Shown here: positions 51,447 to 60,248 of the stretch, one piece after another
Numbering within the stretch: position 1 is the stretch's first letter
How the letters are laid out: every line of letters begins with the position of its first letter
DNA from: CAZHJK01 sp964533275
GTDB taxonomy: Bacteria; Bacillota; Clostridia; Eubacteriales; Garciellaceae
Direction: 5' to 3'
NCBI GenBank assembly: GCA_964533275.1
Contig: CAZHJK010000002.1
Span: 62,001-126,000, forward strand
Length of the DNA stretch: 64,000 nucleotides
Program-made: the position numbers and the translations under genes
Notes under the pieces: generated by a model
What the model was told of the DNA's origin: nothing
The model's database searches: none
Seen by the model: only the letters and a program-made list of their open reading frames with translations

Positions 51447-52394
51447 TTAATCTTCACTTTCAAGTAAGCTTAATCCTAAGCTTGCTAACTTTTGTTGTAC
51501 TTCTTCTAAGGATTTTTTCCCTAAATTTCTTACCTTCATCATATCTTCTTCTGTTTTTTCAGTTAATTCTTCTACAGTATTAATTGCAGCACGCTTTAGA
51601 CAATTGTAGGACCTTACAGAAAGATCAAGTTCTTCTATAGTCATTTCTAACATTTTTTCCTTTTTGTCTTCTTCCTTCTCTACCATTATCTCTACATCTG
51701 TTACATGCTCTGTTAAATTAATAAATAGATTCAAATGTTCGTTTAATATTTTTGCACCTAATGAAGCAGCTTCATCAGGCTTTATACTTCCATTTGTCCA
51801 TATTTCCAAAGTTAATTTGTCATAATCAGTTACCTGTCCAACTCTGGTATTTTCCACATGGTAATTTACCTTTGTAACAGGTGTAAAAATGGAATCTACG
51901 GGAATTATTCCAATAGGTTGACCTTGTTCTTTATTTTTTTCAGCACTAACATATCCCCTACCAGAAGCAATGGTAATTTCCATATTTAATTTTTCATTTT
52001 CGCTTAAGGTTGCGATGTGTAATTCAGGATTTAGGATCTCTACATCTGCATCTGCTATTATGTCCCCTGCAGTGATTTCTCCTTCTCCTTCTGCCTCAAT
52101 TCTTACTACTTTAGTGTCATCATTATAGATTTTTGCTGATAACTTTTTCAGATTAAGAATGATTTCTGTAACATCTTCTGTTACACCAGGAATAGTTGAG
52201 AATTCATGTAGTACATTTTCTATCTTGACTGTTGTTACCGCAACTCCTGGAAGAGAAGACAGTAGAATTCTCCTTAGTGAATTACCTAAGGTAATCCCGT
52301 AGCCCCTCTCTAAAGGTTCCAATATAAACTTTCCATAGGTACCTTCATCATTCAATTCAACAAATTCAATCTTCGGTTTTTCTATTTCTATCAT
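51447..52394 (-). CDS. rpoA: RNA polymerase alpha subunit
   Basis: A 315-residue subunit. The N-terminal dimerisation domain has GYGITLGNSLRRILLSSLPG, and the C-terminal domain (LDLSVRSYNCLKRAAINT and RNLGKKSLEEV) binds UP elements and activators. The ATG is nine bases after GGAGGG; seven upstream codons are unsupported. It lies between rpsD and rplQ, as is usual. Confidence 0.97.
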   Translation of the reverse strand: MIEIEKPKIEFVELNDEGTYGKFILEPLERGYGITLGNSLRRILLSSLPGVAVTTVKIENVLHEFSTIPGVTEDVTEIILNLKKLSAKIYNDDTKVVRIEAEGEGEITAGDIIADADVEILNPELHIATLSENEKLNMEITIASGRGYVSAEKNKEQGQPIGIIPVDSIFTPVTKVNYHVENTRVGQVTDYDKLTLEIWTNGSIKPDEAASLGAKILNEHLNLFINLTEHVTDVEIMVEKEEDKKEKMLEMTIEELDLSVRSYNCLKRAAINTVEELTEKTEEDMMKVRNLGKKSLEEVQQKLASLGLSLLESED

Positions 52395-52461
52395 TAAAGA
52401 CAACCCTCCTAACAACTTTTTTAATGTTTATCCTTTGAGGGCAACTGATTCTAACTTATTA

Positions 52462-53088
52462 TTATTTAGAATATAATTCGACGATTAGATGATCTTCTAT
52501 TGGAATATCGATATCTTCTCTTGTAGGTAGTGCTACTACCTTTCCAACTAGATTTTCTTTATCTACTTCTAACCATTGTGGTGCAATTCTGCTAGCAGTT
52601 GCTTCAATTACTTCTTTAAATTTCTCTGATTTTTTACTTCCTTCTCTAACAGTAATAACATCACCTACGCTAATTAAGTAGGAAGAAATATTTACCTTTT
52701 GTCCATTAACACTAAAATGTCCGTGAAGAACTAGTTGTCTTCCTTCTTTTCTTGAGGTAGCAAACCCTAATCTATAAACAACATTATCTAGTCTAGATTC
52801 AAGGATTTGTAGTAAATTATCCCCGGTAATTCCTTTTTTGTTTTCTGCCATTTCAAAATATTTTCTAAATTGTTTTTCTAATATACCATAAATTCTTTTA
52901 GCTTTTTGCTTTTCTCTAAGCTGAATTCCATACTCTGATGGTTTTTTTCTTCTTTGGCCGTGTTGACCTGGCGCATATTGTCTTCTAGCGATTGCACATT
53001 TATCTGTATAACATCTTTCACCCTTTAGATATAGCTTCATGCCCTCTCGGCGGCATAATCTGCAGGATGCATCTGTATATCTAGCCAT
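52462..53088 (-). CDS. rpsD: Ribosomal protein S4 (zinc-type)
   Basis: 208 residues. It keeps the N-terminal zinc motif (CRLCRREGMKLYLKGERC...C), the GQHGQRRKKPSEYG segment and the S4 RNA-binding domain (ESRLDNVVYRLGFA). It nucleates 30S assembly and in many bacteria represses its own operon. It follows rpsK after 25 bases. Confidence 0.97.
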   Translation of the reverse strand: MARYTDASCRLCRREGMKLYLKGERCYTDKCAIARRQYAPGQHGQRRKKPSEYGIQLREKQKAKRIYGILEKQFRKYFEMAENKKGITGDNLLQILESRLDNVVYRLGFATSRKEGRQLVLHGHFSVNGQKVNISSYLISVGDVITVREGSKKSEKFKEVIEATASRIAPQWLEVDKENLVGKVVALPTREDIDIPIEDHLIVELYSK

Positions 53089-53113
53089 TTATTTATTTAC
53101 ACCTCCTAATCTC

Positions 53114-53509
53114 TTAAACTCTTCTTCTTTTTGGTGGTCTGCATCCATTATGTGGAATTGGAGTTACATCCTTTATTGAACTGATTTCTAAACCTGCAGC
53201 TTGTAAAGATCTTATAGCTGCTTCCCGTCCAGAACCAGGACCCTTTACAAATACTTCAATGAATTTAAGCCCATGTTCCATTGCTGCATTAGCTGCAGTT
53301 TCTGCTGCTATTTGCGCTGCATATGGTGTGTTTTTTCTAGAACCTCTAAATCCTAATCCGCCTGCACTTGCCCAAGATATTGCATTACCAGCCACATCTG
53401 TAATTGTAACAATAGTATTATTAAAGGTAGATTGGATATGAGCAGCTCCACGCTCTATATTCTTTTTTTCTCTTCTTTTTCTGGATTTTCTTACTTTCTT
53501 TGCTACCAC
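53114..53509 (-). CDS. rpsK: Ribosomal protein S11
   Basis: 131 residues; AHIQSTFNNTIVTITD, GRGSRKNTPYAAQ-like FRGSRKNTPYAAQ and the C-terminal DVTPIPHNGCRPPKRRRV are typical. Part of the 30S platform. A GTG start follows GGAGGG; it sits 20 bases after rpsM. Confidence 0.97.
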   Translation of the reverse strand: MVAKKVRKSRKRREKKNIERGAAHIQSTFNNTIVTITDVAGNAISWASAGGLGFRGSRKNTPYAAQIAAETAANAAMEHGLKFIEVFVKGPGSGREAAIRSLQAAGLEISSIKDVTPIPHNGCRPPKRRRV

Positions 53510-53529
53510 GAGTTTCCCTCCTTTGTCAC

Positions 53530-53898
53530 CTATTTCTTACCTTTTCCAACGGTTCTCTTTACACCCTTACGGGTTCTAGCGTTGTTTTTAGTATTTTGAC
53601 CTCTCACAGGAAGTCCTCTTCTATGACGAACTCCTCTATAGCTTCCAATTTCCATTAGACGCTTAATGTTCAATGATACATCCCTACGAAGGTCACCTTC
53701 TACCATGTAGTTCTTATCAATTAATTCTCTTAATTTACTTATTTCTGATTCTGTTAAGTCTTTTATTCTTGTGTCAGGATTTATACCTGCTTCCTGCAAC
53801 AATTTAATAGATCTTTTTCTACCAATACCAAAGATATAAGTTAGTCCAATTTCAACTCTCTTTTCTCTAGGTAAGTCAATACCGGCAATTCTAGCCAT
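53530..53898 (-). CDS. rpsM: Ribosomal protein S13
   Basis: 122 residues; ARIAGIDLPREKRVEIGLTY and the C-terminal RGLPVRGQNTKNNARTRKG are typical. It forms intersubunit bridges at the 30S head. A 150-base gap with the small hairpin AATGGA/TCCATT (53960-53974) separates it from rpmJ, a place where the alpha operon may have its own leader. Confidence 0.97.
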   Translation of the reverse strand: MARIAGIDLPREKRVEIGLTYIFGIGRKRSIKLLQEAGINPDTRIKDLTESEISKLRELIDKNYMVEGDLRRDVSLNIKRLMEIGSYRGVRHRRGLPVRGQNTKNNARTRKGVKRTVGKGKK

Positions 53899-54048
53899 TA
53901 ATGGTTACACCTCCTATGACTTAGTACAATACAATTTATTTTATATAAAGAATAAAGCAAATGGATTCTCCATTGCAGCCGTGCCTTATTCGTTAAAGCA
54001 AATCTAACTAAGTTATTGTATCAATTTTATTATTTTTTATCAATCTTT

Positions 54049-54162
54049 TTAACCTTGTTTTTGTTTATGTTTAGGATTTTCACAAATTACCATTACTCGA
54101 CCTTTTCGTTTTATGATCTTACACTTTTCACAAATTGGTTTAACTGATGGTCTTACTTTCAT
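54049..54162 (-). CDS. rpmJ: Ribosomal protein L36 (zinc-type)
   Basis: 37 residues beginning MKVRPSVKPICEKC, with the complete zinc set Cys11, Cys14, Cys27 and His32, and ending in KHKQKQG. GGAGGG lies before the ATG. It sits between infA (18 bases upstream) and rpsM, its usual place. Small but certain. Confidence 0.96.
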   Translation of the reverse strand: MKVRPSVKPICEKCKIIKRKGRVMVICENPKHKQKQG

Positions 54163-54180
54163 GGCTTATCCCTCCTTATA

Positions 54181-54411
54181 TCACTTTGACTTCGCCTTAC
54201 CTCGCCATGTGATTCTTCCTTTAGTGAGGTCATAGGGCGATAATTCTAATGTCACTTTATCTCCAGGCAAAATTCGAATAAAATTCATGCGTAATTTACC
54301 TGATATATGAGCTAATACTTGATGTCCATTTTCAAGCTCTACTTTAAACATTGTATTGGGCATAGATTCTACTACTGTGCCTTCTACTTCTAACACATCT
54401 TCCTTGCTCAT
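54181..54411 (-). CDS. infA: Translation initiation factor IF-1
   Basis: 76 residues of a single OB fold: SKEDVLEVEGTVVESMPN, FKVELENGHQVLAHISGK and LSPYDLTKGRITWRGK are characteristic. It blocks the A site during initiation. It follows the KOW-protein gene by seven bases. Confidence 0.97.
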   Translation of the reverse strand: MSKEDVLEVEGTVVESMPNTMFKVELENGHQVLAHISGKLRMNFIRILPGDKVTLELSPYDLTKGRITWRGKAKSK

Positions 54412-54418
54412 TAGGCCA

Positions 54419-54718
54419 TCAAACCTCCCGTTTCCCTATTTGGGTATTATATCCTAATTTATTTAAGTTTTTTCTGATCTCAGCATTATTAATATTTTGA
54501 CCTGTTTCTAGTTTTGTTTTGATTTGAGAAATAATATGGTTTGTTTTTGCCAAGTGCTTTACCTTCTTTTTTTTTGCTTTTTCTATTTTATGTGTATTTC
54601 CATCACAAATTTTAACATATTGGCTATCTATACTTTCAACAACAACCATAAATTTTCCCTTATCCCGTCCTGCTTTAGAGCAAACAACCTGCCCCAGCAG
54701 TAAATCATTTATTTCCAT
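54419..54718 (-). CDS. KOW-domain RNA-binding protein
   Basis: A 99-residue basic protein with an N-terminal KOW-type domain (LLGQVVCSKAGRDKGKFMVV) like that of ribosomal L14e/L6e, then a Lys-rich middle (KAKKKKVKHLAKTN). Such genes between map and infA are common in Clostridia; the protein is presumed to bind RNA or ribosomes, without proven function. The ATG follows GAGGTGGATTTA. Confidence 0.8.
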   Translation of the reverse strand: MEINDLLLGQVVCSKAGRDKGKFMVVVESIDSQYVKICDGNTHKIEKAKKKKVKHLAKTNHIISQIKTKLETGQNINNAEIRKNLNKLGYNTQIGKREV

Positions 54719-54736
54719 TAAATCCACCTCATTAAA

Positions 54737-54779
54737 AAGTAGCTACGCCACTTGTTATAGGGGGAAGTAGTACTTTCCC
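54737..54779 (-). promoter_or_regulatory. Possible attenuator between map and the KOW gene
   Basis: Two hairpins on the minus strand: GGGAAAG/CTTCCCC (54761-54779), then AAGTGGC/GCTACTT with a 3-base loop (54737-54753) followed by TTTTT. The second has the form of a weak intrinsic terminator inside the operon and could lower expression of infA and the alpha genes. Confidence 0.45.
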
Positions 54780-54805
54780 ATAACCATAACATTAAATAGC
54801 TGAAA

Positions 54806-55552
54806 TCATATTTTTGTCAAAATTTGAGGTCCTTCTTGGGTGATAGCGATTGTATTTTCATAGTGTGCAGATGGCTTACCGTCAATAGTTACCACTGTCC
54901 AATCATCGCCTAGAGTTTTTACATGATAGGTTCCTATATTTACCATAGGTTCAATAGCTAAAAGCATACCTGCTCTCAATCTAGGACCCTTTCCTGGTTT
55001 GCCATAATTAGGCACCGGAGGATCCTCATGCATTTTTTGACCAATACCATGGCCAACATAATCTCTAACCACTGAAAATCCATTGCTTTCAACATATTTT
55101 TGAACTGCATTGGATATATCCGATAGACGATAGCCTTCCTTTGCAAATTTAATTCCCTCAAAAAAGCTTTGTTTGGTAACTTGGATTAGCTTTTGTTCCT
55201 CTTGTGCTATTTTCCCCACAGGATGGGTTTTAGCTGCATCTCCATAGTATCCATCTACAATTGCACCAATATCAATGCTAATAATATCCCCTTCAAGTAA
55301 GATACGAGATCCTGGAATGCCATGAACAACCTCTTCATTTATAGATGTGCAAATAGACGCTGGAAAACCATTATATCCTTTAAAAGCTGGTTGTGCTCCG
55401 GATTTTATAATATACTCTTCTGCTATTCTATCCAATTCCCCGGTTGTAATACCAGGTTGAATAGCTTCCTTTAATTTTTCATGTACTTCAGCTACGATTT
55501 TACCTGCTTTTTTCATAATTTTAATTTCATAAGGAGATTTTAATATTATCAT
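54806..55552 (-). CDS. map: Methionine aminopeptidase, type I
   Basis: A 248-residue enzyme that removes the initiator methionine. The metal ligands are in SIDIGAIVDGYYGDAAKT (two Asp), YVGHGIGQKMHEDPPVPN (His), AIEPMVN (Glu) and the final HYENTIAI (Glu). It overlaps adk by four bases. Confidence 0.97.
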   Translation of the reverse strand: MIILKSPYEIKIMKKAGKIVAEVHEKLKEAIQPGITTGELDRIAEEYIIKSGAQPAFKGYNGFPASICTSINEEVVHGIPGSRILLEGDIISIDIGAIVDGYYGDAAKTHPVGKIAQEEQKLIQVTKQSFFEGIKFAKEGYRLSDISNAVQKYVESNGFSVVRDYVGHGIGQKMHEDPPVPNYGKPGKGPRLRAGMLLAIEPMVNIGTYHVKTLGDDWTVVTIDGKPSAHYENTIAITQEGPQILTKI

Positions 55553-56205
55553 TGTTTATATACTCCTTGAAGTATTTTTTTTATATCATCAAAAACCTTT
55601 TCTATACTTTGTTCTCCATCTATTGTGTGATTTATATCCTTAGTTTTATAATGATCAATTAAAGGTTTTGTTTGATTTGTATATACTTCTAATCTTTTTT
55701 TTACGGTTTCTTCTTGGTCATCTGCACGATGAAGCAATTCTCCACCACATACATCACATTTATCCTCAATCTTTGGTGGATTAAAACTAATATGATAGTT
55801 TTCTCCACAATTCTTACAGATTCGTCTTCCAGTAATTCTTTCTACTAACAATTCATTTCTAACTTCAATATTTATTACTTTGTCTAGTGAAATCCCCTTA
55901 GTTACAAGCTCTTCATCTAATGCTGTAGCTTGTGTTACTGTACGGGGAAATCCATCTAGCATAAATCCCTCTGCACAATCTCCTTGCGCAAGTCGGTCAT
56001 TTACAATTTCTAATGTTAGATCATCAGGTACTAATAATCCTTGATCTATATATTCCATAGCCGCTAATCCCAATGGAGTACCTTCTCTTATAATCCTTCT
56101 AAATATTTCCCCCGTTGAAATGTGTGGAATATGAAATTGATTTACAATCTTTGCTGCCTGTGTTCCTTTACCTGCACCAGGAGGTCCCAATAATATAATT
56201 CTCAT
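55549..56205 (-). CDS. adk: Adenylate kinase (zinc-lid form)
   Basis: A 218-residue enzyme balancing ATP, ADP and AMP. GPPGAGKGTQA is the P-loop, DGFPRTVTQA the AMP-site region. The lid keeps four cysteines (CKNCG...CDVCGG), which bind zinc as in many Gram-positive enzymes. It lies between secY and map, the standard order. Confidence 0.97.
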   Translation of the reverse strand: MRIILLGPPGAGKGTQAAKIVNQFHIPHISTGEIFRRIIREGTPLGLAAMEYIDQGLLVPDDLTLEIVNDRLAQGDCAEGFMLDGFPRTVTQATALDEELVTKGISLDKVINIEVRNELLVERITGRRICKNCGENYHISFNPPKIEDKCDVCGGELLHRADDQEETVKKRLEVYTNQTKPLIDHYKTKDINHTIDGEQSIEKVFDDIKKILQGVYKQ

Positions 56206-56230
56206 ATTTTCCCCTCCACTAATTAGGATT

Positions 56231-57487
56231 CTATTTTAGAAATCCTTGATAATGTCTCATCATCATCTGTGCTTCTATTTGTTTTACAGTTTCTAAGGCA
56301 ACACCAACCACAATAAGCAATCCAGTTCCACCAAAGCGTAAATCTATTCCCATGATAACACCTATAACTAGCGGTAATGTTGCAATTAATGCTAGAAAAA
56401 TCGCCCCTGAAAGGGTTAATCTATTTAATGTTCTGTTTAAAAATTCAACAGTAGGCCTACCAGGTCGAATTCCCGGCACAAATCCACCATTTTTTTTCAT
56501 ATTATTGGCTACATCTACTGGGTTGAATGTAATAGCAGTATAAAAATAGGTAAAGGCTAGTATAAGCACTATATAGAAACTAGTACTAATTGGATTACCC
56601 CATTCAAACCACTTTGCAATCCAATTTGCTATAGATGAATTTGGAAAAAAACTTGCCAAGGTTGAAGGAAATAATGTTATGGAACTTGCAAAGATTACTG
56701 GTATAACCCCTGCTTGATTTATTTTTAATGGAATGTGTGAGCTTTGTCCTCCATACATTTTTCTTCCAACTACTCTTTTTGCGTATTGTACAGGAATTCT
56801 TCTTTGACCTTCCTGTACCGCAACTACTGCCGAAATAACTACCACTGCGAAGAAAACAAATAGTATTAGGGTGAATATATTTATTGTACCTACCCTAACA
56901 TATTCTATCATCTTAGCAATTCCATCTGGCAGGCTAGAGATAATACTTACAAAAATAATTAGTGAAATACCATTCCCTATTCCTTTTTCTGTAATTTGCT
57001 CACCTAACCACATTAAGAAAGCAGTACCTGCTGTAATGGTTACTACAACTATAGATATAGTTAAAAATGTTTTTTCAATCAATACATTTTGTATTGATAA
57101 GCTTAAACCAACCGCTTGTATAAATGCTAATAGGATAGTAGCATAGCGTGTGTATTGTGCAATTTTTTTCCTTCCCTCTTCGCCCTCCTTAGCTAATCGC
57201 TCTAATGCCGGAATAACAAATGTGAGAAGGTTCATAATAATAGATGCATTAATATAAGGTGTGATACTCATGGCAAAAATGGTAAAGTTTCTAAAGTTAC
57301 CACCTGATATAACATCAAATAGTCCAAGGACTCCTCCTTGAGTTACCAAATCTCCAATAACTTCACGGTTTATAAAGGGGACTGGTATAAAACTACCTAA
57401 TCTATATACCAATAGCATAGCTAGTGTAAAGAGTAATTTTCTTCTTAAATCAGGTATTTTCCATGCATCTCTAAGAGTTGAAAGCAC
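56231..57487 (-). CDS. secY: Protein translocase subunit SecY
   Basis: A 418-residue membrane protein, about ten helices, forming the protein-export channel. FIPVPFINRE, GISLIIFVSII and the ATPase-contacting GQRRIPVQYAKRVVG loop are typical. It starts one base after the rplO stop and is followed by adk. Confidence 0.97.
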   Translation of the reverse strand: MLSTLRDAWKIPDLRRKLLFTLAMLLVYRLGSFIPVPFINREVIGDLVTQGGVLGLFDVISGGNFRNFTIFAMSITPYINASIIMNLLTFVIPALERLAKEGEEGRKKIAQYTRYATILLAFIQAVGLSLSIQNVLIEKTFLTISIVVVTITAGTAFLMWLGEQITEKGIGNGISLIIFVSIISSLPDGIAKMIEYVRVGTINIFTLILFVFFAVVVISAVVAVQEGQRRIPVQYAKRVVGRKMYGGQSSHIPLKINQAGVIPVIFASSITLFPSTLASFFPNSSIANWIAKWFEWGNPISTSFYIVLILAFTYFYTAITFNPVDVANNMKKNGGFVPGIRPGRPTVEFLNRTLNRLTLSGAIFLALIATLPLVIGVIMGIDLRFGGTGLLIVVGVALETVKQIEAQMMMRHYQGFLK

Positions 57488-57488
57488 C

Positions 57489-57929
57489 TTATATCACCTC
57501 TACCTTTCCTCCAGCGGCTTCAATCTTTTCCGCAGCAGATTTACTTACCTTGTGTACCTTTATAGTAAGTTTCTTTTCTAACTCACCGTTTGCTAGTATC
57601 TTAACTCCATCTAAGGTTTTTTTGATGATCCCCTTCTCTATTAGTAGTTCTGGGGTTACTTCTGTACCATCTTCAAAATCATTTAGAATATCAAGACCTA
57701 TTACAGCATATTCTTTTTTATTTATATTAGTAAACCCTCGTTTAGGTAATCTTCTGGTTAGTGGCATTTGACCACCTTCGAAACCAATTCTTACTCCCCC
57801 ACCTGAACGAGATTTTTGACCATCTTGTCCTCTACCTGCAGTTTTACCTTGTCCAGTAGCAGTACCACGGCCTTTTCTTTTGTTTTTCTTTGTAGAACCT
57901 TCTGCTGGTCGTAATTCATGTAACTTCAC
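57489..57929 (-). CDS. rplO: Ribosomal protein L15
   Basis: 146 residues. The glycine- and lysine-rich N terminus (KNKRKGRGTATGQGKTAGRG) threads into 23S rRNA, and RIGFEGGQMPLTRRLPKRGF is conserved. It lies between rpmD and secY. Confidence 0.97.
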   Translation of the reverse strand: MKLHELRPAEGSTKKNKRKGRGTATGQGKTAGRGQDGQKSRSGGGVRIGFEGGQMPLTRRLPKRGFTNINKKEYAVIGLDILNDFEDGTEVTPELLIEKGIIKKTLDGVKILANGELEKKLTIKVHKVSKSAAEKIEAAGGKVEVI

Positions 57930-57943
57930 AACTTACACCTCCC

Positions 57944-58123
57944 TTATGCTTCTTCTACTTTTACCATGTGCGAAACCTTTTTAATCATACCTCTTATTTC
58001 AGGTGTATCATCCTTTACTACTGTTTGACCAATCTTTTTTAGCCCTAGCGCTTCAACAGTAGCAATTTGATCTTTCTTTTTCCCAATTTTACTTCTTAAT
58101 AAAGTAATATTTAATTTAGCCAA
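57944..58123 (-). CDS. rpmD: Ribosomal protein L30
   Basis: 59 residues: LNITLLRSKIGKKKDQI, EALGLKKIGQTVV and a terminal MIKKVSHMVKVEEA. It starts at a TTG six bases after GGGGGGAG. It sits between rpsE (13 bases) and rplO (14 bases), its usual place. Typical length for L30. Confidence 0.95.
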   Translation of the reverse strand: MAKLNITLLRSKIGKKKDQIATVEALGLKKIGQTVVKDDTPEIRGMIKKVSHMVKVEEA

Positions 58124-58136
58124 GGTATTCTCCCCC

Positions 58137-58637
58137 CTAACTTAATATCTCTTCTATGGATTTACCTCTTAATTTTGCTACTTCTTCTACAGTTGTTAGC
58201 TCGGATAATCCTGCTATTGTTGCATTTACAACATTTCTGGAATTATTAGAACCTAATGACTTGGTACGAATATCACGAACACCCGCTAGCTCAAGTACCG
58301 CACGAACAGGACCTCCTGCGATTACACCAGTACCTTCTTTAGCTGGTTTTAATAAAACTCTTCCTGCTCCAAATTCTCCAATTATATCATGGGGAATGGT
58401 TGTATTTACCATTGGCACACGAATTAATTTCTTCTTAGCATCTTCAATACCCTTTCTTATAGCCTCAGGTATTTCTGTAGCTTTCCCTGTACCAACGCCC
58501 ACATGTCCATTTTCATCTCCCACAACAACTAAACAGCTAAATCTAAAGTTTCTACCACCCTTTACAACCTTAGTGACACGATTTATAGAAACAACTCTTT
58601 CCTTTATGTCTAGAACACTTGCATCAATTTGTTGCAT
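58137..58637 (-). CDS. rpsE: Ribosomal protein S5
   Basis: 166 residues; KERVVSINRVTKVVKGGRNF, FSCLVVVGDENGHVGVG and GTGVIAGGPVRAVLELAG are typical of S5, which helps decoding accuracy. It follows rplR by 17 bases. Confidence 0.97.
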   Translation of the reverse strand: MQQIDASVLDIKERVVSINRVTKVVKGGRNFRFSCLVVVGDENGHVGVGTGKATEIPEAIRKGIEDAKKKLIRVPMVNTTIPHDIIGEFGAGRVLLKPAKEGTGVIAGGPVRAVLELAGVRDIRTKSLGSNNSRNVVNATIAGLSELTTVEEVAKLRGKSIEEILS

Positions 58638-58654
58638 TAATTTCCCTCCTTCTT

Positions 58655-59023
58655 CTAAAACTTTAAGCCAGCTTCTCTGGCACCTTCAGATAGTTCCTTT
58701 ATTCTTCCATGATAAATATAACCACCACGATCAAATACCACTTCGTTAATGCCCTTTTCAATAGCTCTTTCACCGATTAACTTGCCCACTAGCTTTGCTG
58801 CTTCTTTATTTCCACTATACTGAATTGCATCCAATATTTGCTTATCTAGAGAAGAAGCTGCTACCAATGTGGTGCCATTGCTATCATCAATGATTTGAGC
58901 ATAAACATTCTTTGAACTTCTAAAAACATTTAAACGAGGTCTTTGGGTTGTTCCACTTACTTTTTTTCTTACCCTTAGATGACGCTTTTTTCTATCTTCA
59001 TTTCTGTTTGGCTTATTAATCAA
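58655..59023 (-). CDS. rplR: Ribosomal protein L18
   Basis: 122 residues; HLRVRKKVSGTTQRPRLNVF, YAQIIDDSNGTTLVAAS and FDRGGYIYHGRIKELSEGAR are characteristic. It binds 5S rRNA together with L5. It follows rplF by 17 bases. Confidence 0.97.
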   Translation of the reverse strand: MINKPNRNEDRKKRHLRVRKKVSGTTQRPRLNVFRSSKNVYAQIIDDSNGTTLVAASSLDKQILDAIQYSGNKEAAKLVGKLIGERAIEKGINEVVFDRGGYIYHGRIKELSEGAREAGLKF

Positions 59024-59040
59024 CTGGATTCACTCCTCTC

Positions 59041-59577
59041 CTACTTACCTGCTTTTCCTTCTTTGCGTCTAATATATTCATCTGTATATTTAATACCTTT
59101 GCCCTTATATGGCTCTGGCTCTCTTTGTTTTCTGATATTTGCTGCATGAGCACCTACCAATTGTTTGTCGATACCCTTTACAATAATCTTTGTATTTGCA
59201 GGTACTTCAACGGAAATTCCTGCTGGATCGTCCATTTCTATTGGATGGGAATAGCCTAGATTTAAAACTAGTTTATTTCCTTGTTTTTGTGCTCTATAAC
59301 CAACTCCATTAATCTCTAATGTTTTCTCAAACCCTTTTGTAACTCCATCAACCATGTTTTGAATTAATGAACGAGTTAATCCATGTAGGGATTTATGGAT
59401 TTTATTTTCTGTTGGTCTTGTTACAAGAATTTCATTTTCTTCTATTTTTATTTGCATATCTTTATGGAATGTCTTTACCAATTGTCCTTTTGGTCCCTTT
59501 ATAGTCAAAGTTTTGTCTTCTAATTTAACTTCAACTCCAGCTGGTATGGCAATAGGTAATTTACCAATTCGTGACAT
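59041..59577 (-). CDS. rplF: Ribosomal protein L6
   Basis: 178 residues with two repeated domains; SRIGKLPIAIPAGVEV at the start and QREPEPYKGKGIKYTDE near the end are diagnostic. It lies near the factor-binding site. The ATG follows GGAGGTGTAG. Confidence 0.97.
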   Translation of the reverse strand: MSRIGKLPIAIPAGVEVKLEDKTLTIKGPKGQLVKTFHKDMQIKIEENEILVTRPTENKIHKSLHGLTRSLIQNMVDGVTKGFEKTLEINGVGYRAQKQGNKLVLNLGYSHPIEMDDPAGISVEVPANTKIIVKGIDKQLVGAHAANIRKQREPEPYKGKGIKYTDEYIRRKEGKAGK

Positions 59578-59608
59578 GTCTACACCTCCTATATCCCGTT
59601 CCGTAATT

Positions 59609-60007
59609 TTACCAAATATATCCTAATACTTCTCCACCTACGCCTTGAGCTCTTGCAACCTTGTCAGTTACTACTCCCTTTGAAGTGGATATTATCGCAA
59701 TTCCTAATCCACCTAATACCTTAGGAACTTCATCCTTTTTTGCATAAACTCTTAATCCAGGTTTAGATATTCTTTTCAATCCTTTTATTACTCTTTGTTT
59801 GTTTTGATCATATTTCAAGGTGATTTTTATTATTCCTTGCTTATCATCATTTATAAACTCTACATTTTTTATAAAACCCTCATCTAATAAAATATTTGCT
59901 ATTGCCTTTTTTTCATTGGAAGCTGGAATTTCAACTGTTTCATGCTTCACATTGCTGGCATTACGAATACGGGTTAACATATCTGCAATAGGATCAGTCA
60001 TAACCAT
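59609..60007 (-). CDS. rpsH: Ribosomal protein S8
   Basis: 132 residues; MTDPIADMLTRIRNA and the C-terminal ISTSKGVVTDKVARAQGVGG are diagnostic. AAAGGAGG is nine bases before the first ATG (MVMTDP), which I keep; the ATG two codons later is the form seen in many annotations. It follows rpsN by 40 bases. Confidence 0.97.
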   Translation of the reverse strand: MVMTDPIADMLTRIRNASNVKHETVEIPASNEKKAIANILLDEGFIKNVEFINDDKQGIIKITLKYDQNKQRVIKGLKRISKPGLRVYAKKDEVPKVLGGLGIAIISTSKGVVTDKVARAQGVGGEVLGYIW

Positions 60008-60047
60008 TTATTTGTACCTCCTTTTTCACAATTTCAACAATTTCCAT

Positions 60048-60233
60048 TTACCAACTTGCTTTTTTAACGCCTGGTATTTCACCTTTATAGGCTAATTCTC
60101 TGAAGCAGATTCTGCATATGCCATATTTTTTCAAAACAGCATGAGGTCTACCACAAAGGCGGCATCTACTATAGGCTCTTGTTGAATACTTAGGCTTTCT
60201 TTGTTGTTTATTGATCATAGCTTTCTTTGCCAT
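60048..60233 (-). CDS. rpsN: Ribosomal protein S14, zinc type
   Basis: 61 residues, the short zinc-binding form with CRLCGRPHAVLKKYGICRIC holding all four cysteines. It lies between rplE and rpsH in the spc order. GGAGG precedes the ATG. Confidence 0.97.
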   Translation of the reverse strand: MAKKAMINKQQRKPKYSTRAYSRCRLCGRPHAVLKKYGICRICFRELAYKGEIPGVKKASW

Positions 60234-60248
60234 AAAATTTCCTCCTTA

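Noticed and set aside
58156..58749. Long plus-strand open frame antisense to rpsE
   Set aside because: A shadow of a certain ribosomal gene; the protein is Ser/Thr/Pro-rich and has no family features.
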